Positions 1 to 8,847 of a stretch of DNA of 64,000 nucleotides are shown here, in pieces (positions within the stretch are counted from its first letter, which is position 1; each line of letters starts with the position of its first letter). Origin of the DNA: Variovorax sp. OK212 (GTDB lineage Bacteria > Pseudomonadota > Gammaproteobacteria > Burkholderiales > Burkholderiaceae_C); the NCBI RefSeq assembly GCF_900112425.1, contig NZ_FOLP01000003.1, forward strand, positions 372,001-436,000, read 5' to 3'. Below the pieces are notes generated by a model. It was not told where the DNA came from. It worked only from the letters and a program-made list of their open reading frames with translations, and did no database searches. Position numbers and translations under genes: made by a program.

Positions 1-236
1 CGCAGCCCAGCGTGGAAGAGGTCGGCCATGTGCTGTCGATGTACGTCGGGCCCGACAACGTGCTGGTGGTGGTCGACGTCAACTTCCACGACGACACCGA
101 CACCGGCGAAGCGGCCGAGGCCATCGCCGCCATCGAGAAGCAGGTGCGCGCGCGTTTCCCGATGATCAAGCGGCTGTTCATCGAGGCCAGCGACGCACCC
201 GCCATCGACGTGGCGGCGCACGGCGCGACGCGTTAG
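1..236 (+). CDS. Cation efflux (CDF) transporter, C-terminal fragment
   Basis: The window opens inside this gene; only the last 77 or so codons are present and the stop is at 234-236. The reading frame is open from base 3. The visible part fits the cytoplasmic dimerisation domain that follows the membrane segments of cation diffusion facilitator transporters: it has the pattern MYVGPDNVLV, then an acidic stretch FHDDTDTGEA, then IEKQVRARFP and a closing IKRLFIEASD. In this family the domain senses Zn, Co or Mn and couples metal binding to export across the inner membrane. The metal cannot be told because the membrane domain lies outside the window. Confidence 0.7.
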   Translation, partial: QPSVEEVGHVLSMYVGPDNVLVVVDVNFHDDTDTGEAAEAIAAIEKQVRARFPMIKRLFIEASDAPAIDVAAHGATR

Positions 237-394
237 ACACAAGCCTCAGCCTCGGCGCTTAGCACTTTCGGCGATTTCTTGCGTCGACACGACCATGCAG
301 GTTTTACAAAATCTCGCTATTGTTTTCCCCGCTGCAGCACGCCCGCCTCGCGAGAGGCGGAACCCGAACAACACGGAAAACATACGGAGTAAGC

Positions 395-1633
395 ATGCTT
401 TGGGAAAACAAGCTGGCGCAATGGAGTGCCGGTGTGCGCGCACGTGCGAACCTGCCCGCACGGCTCACGTTGTGGGACGGCAAGTCCTATGACTTCGGCG
501 AATTCAGCGGGCCCTCGGCCCCGTCCGTCACGCTGCACGTGAAGTCGCCCGCGGCGCTGTCGCTGATGCTGCAGCCCACGCTCGACAACCTCGGCGAGGC
601 CTATGTCAAGAGCAAGATCGACATCGAGGGCAAGCTCAGCGACGTCATCGACATCGCCTACGGCCTGGCGAAGGCCTCCATGGACAAGCCCGGCGGCGCG
701 CTGCAGAACATGGCGCGCTACTTCACGCACACCAGGTCGTCGGACCGCAAGTCCATCCAGTACCACTACGACGTGTCGAACGCGTTCTACCAGCTCTGGC
801 TCGACACGAACATGGTGTATTCGTGCGCCTACTTCGAGAACGGCGACGAAGACCTGGCCACCGCGCAGCTCAAGAAGATCGACCACATCCTCACCAAGAT
901 CGAACTCAGGCCGGGCCAGACCCTGCTGGACATCGGCTGCGGCTGGGGCGCGCTGGTGATCCGCGCGGCGCAGAAGTTCGGTGCGCGCTGCGTGGGCGTG
1001 ACGCTGTCGCAGGCCCAGTTCGACCTGGCCAGCGAGCGCGTGCGCGCCGCGGGCCTGCAGGAGCGCATCGAGATCCGCCTGCAGGACTACCGCGACGTGA
1101 GCGGCCAGTTCGACCGCATCACCAGCGTCGGCATGTTCGAGCACGTGGGCCGCAAGAACCTGCCCGACTACTTCAAGCGCGTGCAGCAGCTGCTGGCCGA
1201 CGACGGCGTGGTCATGAACCACGGCATCACCTCGTCCGACCCCGAGGGCGGCGGCGTGTCGTATGGCGGCGGCGACTTCATCGACCGCTACGTGTTCCCC
1301 AACGGCGAACTGCCGCACATCAGCCTGGCGCTGCAGGCCATGCAGCAGGGCGGCCTGGAGGCCTTCGACGTGGAGAACCTGCGCCGCCACTACGCGCAGA
1401 CGCTGCGCTGCTGGAGCGACGCCTACGAAGCCAACAGCGACAAGCTGCACGCGCTGGTCGACGAGGAGAAGTTCCGCATCTGGCGCGTGTACCTGGCCGG
1501 CTGCGCCTATGCCTTCGAGAACGACGACGTGGCGATCTACCAGATCGTCGGGCGCAAGGCGGGCAGGGCGGCGAAGACGCTGCCGTGGTCGCGGCGGTAC
1601 GTCTACGACGGGACCTCGGCGCTGAGCGCTTGA
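395..1633 (+). CDS. cfa: Cyclopropane-fatty-acyl-phospholipid synthase
   Basis: A 412-aa SAM-dependent methyltransferase that adds a methylene bridge to unsaturated acyl chains of membrane phospholipids, acting at the cytoplasmic face of the inner membrane, usually in stationary phase or under acid stress. The SAM-binding motif LLDIGCGWG lies near residues 176-184 and is preceded by the family motif YHYDVSNAFY. The frame is open upstream, but the start chosen here has GGAG (386-389) five bases before it and matches the usual N-terminus. A 7-bp hairpin with GCGA loop (343-360) sits in the leader. Family and length fit well; the substrate could also be another unsaturated lipid, since several Cfa paralogues exist in this group. 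Confidence 0.92.
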   Translation: MLWENKLAQWSAGVRARANLPARLTLWDGKSYDFGEFSGPSAPSVTLHVKSPAALSLMLQPTLDNLGEAYVKSKIDIEGKLSDVIDIAYGLAKASMDKPGGALQNMARYFTHTRSSDRKSIQYHYDVSNAFYQLWLDTNMVYSCAYFENGDEDLATAQLKKIDHILTKIELRPGQTLLDIGCGWGALVIRAAQKFGARCVGVTLSQAQFDLASERVRAAGLQERIEIRLQDYRDVSGQFDRITSVGMFEHVGRKNLPDYFKRVQQLLADDGVVMNHGITSSDPEGGGVSYGGGDFIDRYVFPNGELPHISLALQAMQQGGLEAFDVENLRRHYAQTLRCWSDAYEANSDKLHALVDEEKFRIWRVYLAGCAYAFENDDVAIYQIVGRKAGRAAKTLPWSRRYVYDGTSALSA

Positions 1634-1734
1634 GGCTCCGAGCGCCTGAACTCGGGGTGCACCCGGGCCATGTGCGCCGCCGAGAGCTTGAGCCCGGGAC
1701 AAGGGCTCACCACCCCCGATAGCATCGCGCGCAC

Positions 1735-3222
1735 ATGAACACCACGACCAAAACAACAAGCCGCCCGCTGGTCATCGCCTCGATCATGGCCTCCATGGCC
1801 ATGGTGGCCATCGAAGCGACCATCGTCTCCACCGTGATGCCGCAGATCGCCTCCGAGCTGGGCGGGCTGCACCTGTACAGCTGGGTGTTCGCCTCGTTCC
1901 TGCTGGCGCAGACCGCGATGACGGTGGTGTTCGGCAAGCTCTCCGACCTGTACGGCCGCAAGCCCGTCATGTTCGTGGGCATCGCCATCTTCCTCATCGG
2001 CTCGGTGCTGGCGGGCTTCTCGTGGTCGATGCCGGCCATGATCTGCTTCCGGCTGATCCAGGGCATCGGCGCGGGCGCCATCCAGCCCGTGTCGCTCACC
2101 ATCGTGGGCGACCTGTACCCGGCGCGCGAACGCGGCAAGGTGCAGGGCTACCTGGCCAGCGTGTGGGCCATCTCGGCGGTGGTGGGGCCGATGATCGGCG
2201 CGCTCATCGTGCAGAAGCTGGAGTGGGGCTGGATCTTCTGGATGAACGTGCCCATCGGCCTGGCCGCCGCCGCGGGCTTCTGGCTGTACCTGCACGAGGC
2301 GCCCACCGTGCGGCGCTCGTCCATCGACATCGTGGGCGCGGTGCTGTTCACCGTCGGCATCGCGGCGCTGATGATCGCGCTGACCGACTTCGGCATCGGC
2401 GACATGGGCAGCGCGGCCATGTGGGCGGCGGTGTTCGCCGTCACGCTGGTGCTGTTCGTGATGCAGGAGCGCCGCGCCGCCGACCCGATGGTGTCGCTGC
2501 GGCTGTGGGGCGCGCGCATCATCGCCACCGTGAACGGCGCGGCCATGCTGGCCGGCATGGTGCTCATCGGCATCACCACCTTCCTGCCGATGTACGTGCA
2601 GGTGGTGCTGCAGCGCTCGTCGGTCACGGCCGGGCTCACGCTCACCATGGTGATGCTGGGCTGGCCCATCGGCGCGACGCTGACCTCGCGCACTTTCCAC
2701 CGCATCGGCCTGTGGCGCATGGTGGTGGTGGGCGCGGCGCTGATCCCGGTGGGCACCGCGGCCTTCGCGCTGCTGTCGTCGGCCAGCACGCCGCTGCTGG
2801 CGGCGGTGGGTTCGTTCGTCATCGGGCTGGGCATGGGCGTGATGAGCCTGGCGTCGCTCATCCTCATCCAGGAAGCGGTGGACGTCGCGCAGCGCGGCGT
2901 GGCCACCGCGTCGAACGTGTTCTCGCGCAACCTCGGCAGCGCGCTGGGCGCGACCTTCTTCGGCGCGGTCTTCAACTTCGGGCTGACGCGCGGCGACGGC
3001 GCCATGGCCTTCACCGACGACCAGCTGCGCCTGCTGCTGCAGGGCTCGCACGGCTCGGCCGCCACCGACGCGGGCATCCGCATGGCGCTGGGCGGCTCGC
3101 TGCATCTGACCTTCGTGACCATGCTGGTCGTGAGCATCGGCGTGGTCGCGCTGGCGTTGCTGCTGCCCAAGGAGGGGCTGGAGAGCCACGCGGTCGGGGC
3201 GGGGAAGCCTGCCGCGAAATAA
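1735..3222 (+). CDS. MFS drug exporter, DHA2 (EmrB/QacA) family
   Basis: A 495-aa inner-membrane proton antiporter with about 14 predicted membrane spans, the size typical of the DHA2 family. The N-terminal half holds the antiporter-type loop GKLSDLYGRKP after the second span and the motif C region AVVGPMIGALI in span five, which marks exporters rather than importers. Family members expel lipophilic drugs, dyes or organic acids. It stands alone: cfa upstream ends about 100 bases before, and the next gene is convergent. No adjacent regulator or membrane-fusion partner is present, so the substrate is unknown. Confidence 0.85.
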   Translation: MNTTTKTTSRPLVIASIMASMAMVAIEATIVSTVMPQIASELGGLHLYSWVFASFLLAQTAMTVVFGKLSDLYGRKPVMFVGIAIFLIGSVLAGFSWSMPAMICFRLIQGIGAGAIQPVSLTIVGDLYPARERGKVQGYLASVWAISAVVGPMIGALIVQKLEWGWIFWMNVPIGLAAAAGFWLYLHEAPTVRRSSIDIVGAVLFTVGIAALMIALTDFGIGDMGSAAMWAAVFAVTLVLFVMQERRAADPMVSLRLWGARIIATVNGAAMLAGMVLIGITTFLPMYVQVVLQRSSVTAGLTLTMVMLGWPIGATLTSRTFHRIGLWRMVVVGAALIPVGTAAFALLSSASTPLLAAVGSFVIGLGMGVMSLASLILIQEAVDVAQRGVATASNVFSRNLGSALGATFFGAVFNFGLTRGDGAMAFTDDQLRLLLQGSHGSAATDAGIRMALGGSLHLTFVTMLVVSIGVVALALLLPKEGLESHAVGAGKPAAK

Positions 3223-3229
3223 GAGGCAG

Positions 3230-3247
3230 GGCGCAGGGCGCTGCGCC
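3230..3247. terminator. Hairpin between convergent genes
   Basis: A perfect 7-bp stem (GGCGCAG / CTGCGCC) with loop GGCG lies between the stops of the convergent exporter and acetyltransferase genes. It has no U-run on either side, so it may serve as a weak bidirectional terminator or mRNA 3'-end stabiliser. Confidence 0.35.
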
Positions 3248-3248
3248 T

Positions 3249-3677
3249 TCAGGGCACCAGCGATTTCTTCATGTGCGCCAGGTAGTAGCCGGGCGCGCAG
3301 TCGTCGATGCGGGCGTACTCCTCGTAGCCGTGCTTCAGGTAGAACCCGCGCGCCTGCCACTCGAAGGTGTCGAGCCTGGCGTTCTGCGCGCCGAGCGCGA
3401 TGGCCTGCCGCTCGGCCCCGGCGAGCAGGCGGCTGCCCAAGCCGGTGCCGCGCATGTCTTCTTCGACGAACAGCACTTCGATGTTGAGCCAGTAGAGAAA
3501 CACGAAGCCGCGCAAGCCGCCGAGCAGCCGGCCGCTCTCGTCTTTGGCGTTCAGGCGGATGTACTGCTGCTCCGGGTACTCGCCGACGAAACCGTAGTTG
3601 TAGTGGCGCTGCTTGCGGCCGAGTTCACCGGAGCGAAGTTCCTCGTCGGTGGCGGGAGCGATGGTGATGTCGTTCAT
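3249..3677 (-). CDS. GNAT family N-acetyltransferase
   Basis: A 142-aa single-domain acetyl-CoA-dependent acyltransferase. The acetyl-CoA pyrophosphate loop is seen as MRGTGLGSRLL, following the strand NIEVLFVEED, and the C-terminal FYLKHGYEE matches the end of the fold. Proteins of this shape acetylate small amines or peptide N-termini; the substrate cannot be read from sequence. It starts one base after the stop of the upstream membrane protein, so the two are co-transcribed. Confidence 0.8.
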   Translation of the reverse strand: MNDITIAPATDEELRSGELGRKQRHYNYGFVGEYPEQQYIRLNAKDESGRLLGGLRGFVFLYWLNIEVLFVEEDMRGTGLGSRLLAGAERQAIALGAQNARLDTFEWQARGFYLKHGYEEYARIDDCAPGYYLAHMKKSLVP

Positions 3678-4151
3678 TCAGGCGAAGGCCAGTGCGATGA
3701 GCATGGGTGTGAAGAAGCCGGCGACCAGTGCCGCCGACACGAACAGCAGTTCGCCCAGATAGACGGGCTTTCGTGTCACCGCCCCGGCCGCAGGCCCGAG
3801 CACGAGCGGCATGGCGACCAGCAGCAGCACCGCGATCAGCGTCGAGCCCGTGAGGTAGTGCGACACACTGCCCCAGGCCATCCCCATCACCGCGATGCCG
3901 ACGCATGCGATGGGCCTGGCGACGGGTTTCTCTTCGGGTGCCTTCGTGCCGGCCGGCGGGCCGGGCGAGACCACCGCCGCATGCCAGACCATGCCCGCGG
4001 CGAACGACAGCAGCGTGACCAGCGCCACCGGGCCGCCGCCGAACGCGGGGATGACCAGGGCCAGCAGCAAGGCGGCCGACAAGCCGGCGACGGTGGCGAG
4101 CACCACGCGCCAGAAGAGCAATGCGGCGAGCAATCCGATGAGGTCGTCCAT
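3678..4151 (-). CDS. Small integral membrane protein, function unknown
   Basis: A 157-aa protein with five or so hydrophobic segments (about residues 5-25, 28-50, 75-95, 100-120, 130-155) and one short polar loop rich in Pro and Lys near residues 62-75. The frame remains open far upstream, but the ATG at 4151 begins the hydrophobic protein and the upstream frame looks like a shadow of the leader region. No family is recognised. It directly precedes the acetyltransferase gene with no gap, suggesting a two-gene unit. Confidence 0.6.
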   Translation of the reverse strand: MDDLIGLLAALLFWRVVLATVAGLSAALLLALVIPAFGGGPVALVTLLSFAAGMVWHAAVVSPGPPAGTKAPEEKPVARPIACVGIAVMGMAWGSVSHYLTGSTLIAVLLLVAMPLVLGPAAGAVTRKPVYLGELLFVSAALVAGFFTPMLIALAFA

Positions 4152-4296
4152 GGTTCCCCGTTCTTCTCCAGCGCGCCACTGTACCGGCTCGCCGAGGTCT
4201 AGGGCGCGCGCTGCATATCGATCCGCGCTTTCCTTCTTTGTGCGCCGCGCGGTGCGTTGATACGGTCGCTCTCTTTGCATTTCAAGGCGAGCGACC

Positions 4297-5910
4297 ATGG
4301 GCGCGAGAGATTTCGAGGGGCAAGTGCTGTCGGGCGCCGACGGCGCGGCTCGACACCAGGTGGACGTGCTGGTCATCGGCGGCGGCCCGGCCGGTGCCTG
4401 GGCCGGGGTGAGCGCGGCGGCGCAGGGTGCGCGCGTGCTGCTGGCCGACAAGGGCTTCTGCGGCACCTCGGGCGCCACCGCGCCTTCAGGCACCGGCCTG
4501 TGGCACGTGCCGCCCGAAGGCACCGCGCGCGAGGAGGCCAAGGCCAGCCGCTTCGCCATGGGCGGTCAATTGGCCGAGCACGCCTGGATGGACCGCGTGC
4601 TCGCGCAGACCTGGGACAACGTCGAGCGGCTCAAGGACTGGGGCTACCCGTTTCCGGCCGACGACCAGGGCGCGCTGCGCTGCACCTCGCTGCAGGGCCC
4701 TGAGTACATGCGGCTGATGCGCAAGCGGGTGAAGGCATCGGGCGCGCGCATCCTCGACCACTGCCCCGCGCTCGAACTGCTGGTGGACGAACACGGCACG
4801 GTCTGCGGCGCCACCGGGGTGAACCGGCAGACCGGCGACACCTGGGTGGCGCGCGCCGGCGCGGTGGTCATCGCGACCGGCGGTTGCGCCTTCCTGAGCC
4901 GCGCGCTGGGCTGCAACGTGCTCACGGGCGACGGCCAGTTGATGGCGGCCGAGGTGGGCGCGGCGCTGTCGGGCATGGAGTTCTCCAACGCCTACGGGCT
5001 CGGGCCGGCGTTCTCGTCGGTCACCAAGTCGCTGTTCTACAACTGGGCCACGTTCTACACGGCCGACGGCGTGGCGATCGAAGGGGCGGGTTCATCGAAG
5101 GGCCGCGGCGTGATCGCGCAGACGCTGCAGTCGCAGCCGGTGTTCGCCTGCCTCGACCGCGCCGACGCGCAGATCCGCGCGTGGATGCGCACCGCGCAGC
5201 CCAACTTCTTCGTGTCCTTCGACCGGCAGGGCATCGACCCGTTCACGCAGCATTTCCCGGTGACGCTGCGGCTCGAGGGCACGGTGCGCGGCACGGGCGG
5301 CTTGCACCTGGTCGACGACGCGTGCGCGACCTCGGTGCCCGGCCTGTACGCGGCGGGCGACGCGGCCACGCGCGAGCTGATCTGCGGCGGCTTCACCGGC
5401 GGCGGCAGCCACAACGCGGCGTGGGCGCTGTCCTCGGGGTTCTGGGCCGGCGCGGGTGCGGCGGCCTTCGGGCGCGATGCGCGCGCCAAGGCCAGCCGCA
5501 CCGTGCTGCGCGCCGGCGGCGTGGCGCTGGCCACGCGCGGCATGGCGCCTTTCGACGCACAGCAAGTCGTGCGCGCGGTGCAGGCCGAAGTGTTTCCGTA
5601 CGAGCGCAACTGGTTCCGCGAAGGCGACGCACTGCGCGATTCGCTCGCGCGCCTCGACGCGCTCTGGGCGCGGCTGCGCACCAGCGCGCCCGCCGCCACG
5701 GCCACCGAGGCGGTGCGCGCGCGCGAGGCGGCGGCCATGCTGGCCACCTCGCGCTGGATGTACCGCAGCGCGCTGCAGCGCACCGAGACCCGCGGCATGC
5801 ACCGCCGCCGCGAGCATGGCGCGCTCGACCCGGCGCAACGCCACCGCCTGCTCAGCGGCGGGCTCGACGAGGTGTGGGTGCAACGCCAGCAGGTGAAGGA
5901 GTCCGCATGA
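4297..5910 (+). CDS. FAD flavoprotein of the fumarate reductase/APS reductase superfamily
   Basis: A 537-aa FAD enzyme. The dinucleotide motif GGGPAG sits at residues 28-33, the FAD-contact segment CGTSGATAPSG near 50-60, and the second FAD motif GLYAAGDA near 350. The C-terminal third is helical and Arg/Ala-rich as in SdhA, FrdA and AprA. It overlaps the next gene, a two-cluster ferredoxin, by an ATGA junction, giving the same flavoprotein-plus-ferredoxin pairing as adenylylsulfate reductase AprA/AprB. A binding protein of the NrtA/SsuA/TauA type follows. This context suggests a redox step on an imported sulfur or nitrogen compound; the actual substrate is an inference that sequence alone cannot settle. 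There is no signal peptide, so it is cytoplasmic. Confidence 0.8.
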   Translation: MGARDFEGQVLSGADGAARHQVDVLVIGGGPAGAWAGVSAAAQGARVLLADKGFCGTSGATAPSGTGLWHVPPEGTAREEAKASRFAMGGQLAEHAWMDRVLAQTWDNVERLKDWGYPFPADDQGALRCTSLQGPEYMRLMRKRVKASGARILDHCPALELLVDEHGTVCGATGVNRQTGDTWVARAGAVVIATGGCAFLSRALGCNVLTGDGQLMAAEVGAALSGMEFSNAYGLGPAFSSVTKSLFYNWATFYTADGVAIEGAGSSKGRGVIAQTLQSQPVFACLDRADAQIRAWMRTAQPNFFVSFDRQGIDPFTQHFPVTLRLEGTVRGTGGLHLVDDACATSVPGLYAAGDAATRELICGGFTGGGSHNAAWALSSGFWAGAGAAAFGRDARAKASRTVLRAGGVALATRGMAPFDAQQVVRAVQAEVFPYERNWFREGDALRDSLARLDALWARLRTSAPAATATEAVRAREAAAMLATSRWMYRSALQRTETRGMHRRREHGALDPAQRHRLLSGGLDEVWVQRQQVKESA

Positions 5911-6236
5911 TCGAAGTCGTCAGCACCGAACGCTGCACGGGCTGCAACATCTGCGTGAACGCCTGCCCGACCAACGTGTTCGAGGCGGTGCCCGGCGGCC
6001 CGCCACGCATCGCGCGGCAGGACGACTGCCAGACCTGCTTCATGTGCGAGCTGTATTGCCCGGAAGACGCGCTCTACGTGGCACCGATCGCCGACCGCGG
6101 TGCCACGCCCGAAGAGCGCGACGCCGCCGCCGAAGCATTGATGGGCAGCTACCGCAGCGCGGTGGGCTGGGGCAGGGGGCGCCAATCGACCGCGTCCGCC
6201 GACGCGAGCTTCGAACTGCTGCGCCGCGCGCACTGA
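5907..6236 (+). CDS. Ferredoxin with two [4Fe-4S] clusters
   Basis: A 109-aa protein with two cluster motifs: C10, C13, C16, C20 followed by Pro, and C41, C44, C47, C51 followed by Pro. This is the classical bacterial dicluster arrangement and resembles AprB. The C-terminal 45 residues form a polar tail. The ATG overlaps the stop of the flavoprotein gene (ATGA), so the two are translationally coupled and probably form an enzyme complex in which the ferredoxin passes electrons to or from FAD. Confidence 0.88.
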   Translation: MIEVVSTERCTGCNICVNACPTNVFEAVPGGPPRIARQDDCQTCFMCELYCPEDALYVAPIADRGATPEERDAAAEALMGSYRSAVGWGRGRQSTASADASFELLRRAH

Positions 6237-6281
6237 TCCCTTCCAAGTTTCTTTTCCAACTTCTTTCCTGTGAGTTTTTCG

Positions 6282-7253
6282 ATGCCAGATATTTCCGGCC
6301 GCCGCCGCTTGCTGCGCGGCGCCGTGGCCGCGGCCGCCGCCAGCGCATTGCCCGCTTTCTCCATCGCCCAGGGCAGCGGCCAGGTACTTCGCCTGGGCTA
6401 CATCGGCCCCGGCAAGAAGCCCGCGAACGCCACCGGCTGGGCCTTGCGCCAAGGCCACCTGCAGCGCGAGCTCGCTTCGCTCGGCTTCAAGGACGTGAGC
6501 ACGCGCAACTTTCCGAACGGGCCCGACCTCAACGAGGCCTTTCTCTCGGGCGTGCTCGACGTCGGCATCTACGGCGACACGCCCGCCATCGTCGCGCGCT
6601 CGCGCGGCCTCGAGAGCCAGCTCATCGGCTTCGACGCCGTGGGCATGAACGTGTGGCTGCTCACGCCGCGCAACGGCGTGCGCGGCGTGAAGGCGCTCGA
6701 GGGCCAGTCGATCGGCGTGGCGCGCGGCTCTTACATGCACCGCTACGTGCTGGGGCTGCTGAAGGAACACGGCCTGCAGAAGTCGGTGAAGGTGATCCAC
6801 ATGTTCCCGCGCGACGGCGAAGCCGCGCTCGACCAGGGCTCCATCGCGGCCTTTGCGGCGCAGATCGACGTGGGCCCGCTGCTGGCGTCGCGCGGCTATC
6901 CGGTGATCGACCAGGCCGAGCGGCACCCGACGCTGCGCGGCACCTCGGTGATCGTGGCGTCGAGCAAGCTGCTTGCGGCTGCGCCCGGCTTGCCTGCCGC
7001 GTGGACACGCGCCCGCCGCACGGCGCTGCAGGAGATCCGCCGCGACAGCGCCGCGTACTACGCCTTTCACTCGGAGGTCAGCGGCTTCGGGCTGGACGTG
7101 GTGAAGCTCTCGCACCCGCTCTCGCAGTTTTCCGACGAGGCCTATCCGGCCGAAGGAATGGCTCTGCTCGAAGAGGTCAAGAAGTTCCTGCTGGCCGAGA
7201 ACCTCGTGGGCCGCGACTTCGCGCTTGCGCAGTGGCGCGCGCCGCAAGCCTGA
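6282..7253 (+). CDS. ABC transporter substrate-binding protein (NrtA/SsuA/TauA-like)
   Basis: A 323-aa exported protein. The N-terminus has a twin-arginine-like segment GRRRLLRG followed by an Ala-rich hydrophobic stretch ending near AFSIAQ, which suggests Tat export. The mature part shows the fold signature of sulfonate, nitrate and taurine binding proteins (GVLDVGIYGDTPAIVARS; SIGVARGSYMH). No permease or ATPase follows; a terminator comes next, so the partner transporter must be elsewhere. A GTG at 6270 is an alternative start; neither has a clear ribosome site. Confidence 0.75.
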   Translation: MPDISGRRRLLRGAVAAAAASALPAFSIAQGSGQVLRLGYIGPGKKPANATGWALRQGHLQRELASLGFKDVSTRNFPNGPDLNEAFLSGVLDVGIYGDTPAIVARSRGLESQLIGFDAVGMNVWLLTPRNGVRGVKALEGQSIGVARGSYMHRYVLGLLKEHGLQKSVKVIHMFPRDGEAALDQGSIAAFAAQIDVGPLLASRGYPVIDQAERHPTLRGTSVIVASSKLLAAAPGLPAAWTRARRTALQEIRRDSAAYYAFHSEVSGFGLDVVKLSHPLSQFSDEAYPAEGMALLEEVKKFLLAENLVGRDFALAQWRAPQA

Positions 7254-7352
7254 ACCTCCGCGCACAGCCGCAACCAGCCCGCGCCGCAAGCACGCGCTCT
7301 CCGCGTGGAGATGCTTGCGCCCGCGCGCCGGCGCGGGCATCCTCGACTGCGT

Positions 7353-7379
7353 GCCGCCGGTTCACCGTGCGGCCTTTTT
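7353..7379 (+). terminator. Rho-independent terminator of the flavoprotein operon
   Basis: Stem GCCGC-CGG paired with CCG-(T)-GCGGC around loop TTCA, followed by CTTTTT. A second strong hairpin (8 bp, GCCCGCGC / GCGCGGGC, 7319-7338) lies just before it. Together they separate the flavoprotein/ferredoxin/binding-protein operon from the aldo/keto reductase. Confidence 0.7.
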
Positions 7380-7410
7380 CATTCAATTCCCGTCAGGACC
7401 AGAGACACCC

Positions 7411-8451
7411 ATGACCTACCACGCAGACTCCAAGCGCTACGACGCCATTCCCTACCGCCGCGTCGGCCGCAGCGGCCTCGTGCTGCCCGCGATCTCGCTC
7501 GGGCTGTGGCACAACTTCGGCGACACCACCTCCATCGCCACGCAGCGCCAGCTGCTGCGCACGGCCTTCGACCTGGGCATCAACCACTTCGACCTGGCCA
7601 ACAACTACGGCCCGCCGTACGGCAGCGCCGAGACCAACTTCGGGCGCCTGCTGCGCGAAGACTTCAAGGCCTACCGCGACGAGCTCATCATCTCGAGCAA
7701 GGCCGGCTGGGACATGTGGCCCGGCCCCTACGGCAAGGGCGGCGGCTCGCGCAAGTACGTGCTGGCCAGTCTCGACCAGAGCCTGCAGCGCCTGGGCCTG
7801 GACTACGTCGACATCTTCTATTCGCACCGCTTCGACCCCGAGACCCCGCTGGAGGAAACCGCCTCCGCACTGGCCCAGGCCGTGCAGCAGGGCAAGGCGC
7901 TGTACATCGGCATCTCGTCGTACTCGGCCGGCAAGACGCGCGAGATGGCCGCGCTGCTGCAGGAGTGGAAGGTGCCCCTGCTGATTCATCAACCGGCCTA
8001 CAACCTGTTCAACCGCTGGATCGAGAAGGACCTGTTGAACGCCACCGACGAGCTTGGCGCGGGCGTCATCGCCTTCACGCCGCTCGCGCAAGGCTTGCTC
8101 ACCGACAAGTACCTGAAAGGCATTCCGGCCGATGCGCGCATCAACCGGCCCGGCGGCGGTTCGCTCAAGCAGGAGCATCTGTCGGACGCGAACGTGGAAC
8201 GCGCCCGCGCGCTCAACGAAATTGCAAAGCGCCGAGGACAGACTCTTGCGCAGCTGGCGCTGACGTGGACGCTGCGCGACCCGCGCGTGAGCTCGGCGCT
8301 GATCGGTGCGAGCCGGCCCGAGCAGATCGTCGACAACGTGGCGGCGCTGTCGCACGCGCCGCTGAGCGCCGAGGAACTGGCCGAGATCGACAAGCACGCG
8401 GTGGAGGGCGGAGTGAACCTGTGGGAGAAGCCCTCGACGGACTTCGCCTGA
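7411..8451 (+). CDS. yghZ: Aldo/keto reductase, L-glyceraldehyde 3-phosphate reductase type
   Basis: A 346-aa NADPH-dependent reductase, the same length as E. coli YghZ (Gpr) and very similar along the whole chain. The four catalytic residues are visible: Asp in NHFDLANNYG, Tyr in the same segment, Lys in SSKAGWD and His in YSHRFD. The C-terminal cofactor loop ALIGASRPEQI is intact. Family members detoxify methylglyoxal and L-glyceraldehyde 3-phosphate in the cytoplasm. It is preceded by a terminator and followed by an 8-bp tandem repeat, so it is probably transcribed alone. Confidence 0.9.
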   Translation: MTYHADSKRYDAIPYRRVGRSGLVLPAISLGLWHNFGDTTSIATQRQLLRTAFDLGINHFDLANNYGPPYGSAETNFGRLLREDFKAYRDELIISSKAGWDMWPGPYGKGGGSRKYVLASLDQSLQRLGLDYVDIFYSHRFDPETPLEETASALAQAVQQGKALYIGISSYSAGKTREMAALLQEWKVPLLIHQPAYNLFNRWIEKDLLNATDELGAGVIAFTPLAQGLLTDKYLKGIPADARINRPGGGSLKQEHLSDANVERARALNEIAKRRGQTLAQLALTWTLRDPRVSSALIGASRPEQIVDNVAALSHAPLSAEELAEIDKHAVEGGVNLWEKPSTDFA

Positions 8452-8459
8452 ACCTGGGG

Positions 8460-8523
8460 CATCGCGGCATCGCGGCATCGCGCCATTGCGCCATTGCGCC
8501 ATTGCGCCATCGCGCCATCGCGA
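8460..8523. repeat. Eight tandem copies of an 8-bp unit
   Basis: Eight consecutive copies of CATYGCGS (variants CATCGCGG, CATCGCGC, CATTGCGC, CATCGCGA) begin nine bases after the aldo/keto reductase stop. The unit is not a multiple of three, so copy-number change would shift frame in any overlapping ORF. It is intergenic and may vary between strains. Confidence 0.9.
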
Positions 8524-8607
8524 ACCGCATCAGGTAACTTGGAATGCGTCTTTGGGAAAGCGGCGGCACTGCGCAGAATCGGTCGAAGCGTTCATTCGAT
8601 CATTGCC

Positions 8608-8805
8608 ATGCCACTGCGCACCCACTACCTTTCCCCGGCCGCCCAGGCGCGCCATGTGCTGGACCTGACGGCCAGGGCCTGGCGGATTCCGCCGAGCTCG
8701 GCGCATGCGCTGGCGCGGCGCGCGCCGCACGGCCACGTGCCGTTGCGCGCCATGCGCCGGCTTCACGCAGCGGCGGTGCTGGCCTTGCTGCCGCATTCGT
8801 GGTGA
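8608..8805 (+). CDS. Possible small basic protein
   Basis: A 65-aa ORF rich in Arg, His and Ala (starts MPLRTHYL, ends LLPHSW). It has no recognised domain and no clear ribosome site. It fills the space between the tandem repeat and the P-loop kinase gene on the same strand. Composition alone cannot separate it from a chance ORF in GC-rich DNA, so it is listed only as possible. Confidence 0.3.
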   Translation: MPLRTHYLSPAAQARHVLDLTARAWRIPPSSAHALARRAPHGHVPLRAMRRLHAAAVLALLPHSW

Positions 8806-8847
8806 ACTGTTCTCCGGGCGGCTGAAGCCTGAACCTGGAGACCGCGG

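Noticed and set aside
246..461. Minus-strand ORF before cfa
   Set aside because: It overlaps the cfa leader and start, has no ribosome site and no family resemblance.
7225..7410. N-terminal extension of the aldo/keto reductase
   Set aside because: It runs through a terminator and the hairpins between operons; the ATG at 7411 gives the exact length of YghZ.
8460..8523. Tandem repeat considered as a CRISPR array
   Set aside because: The unit is 8 bp with no spacers and no cas genes nearby.
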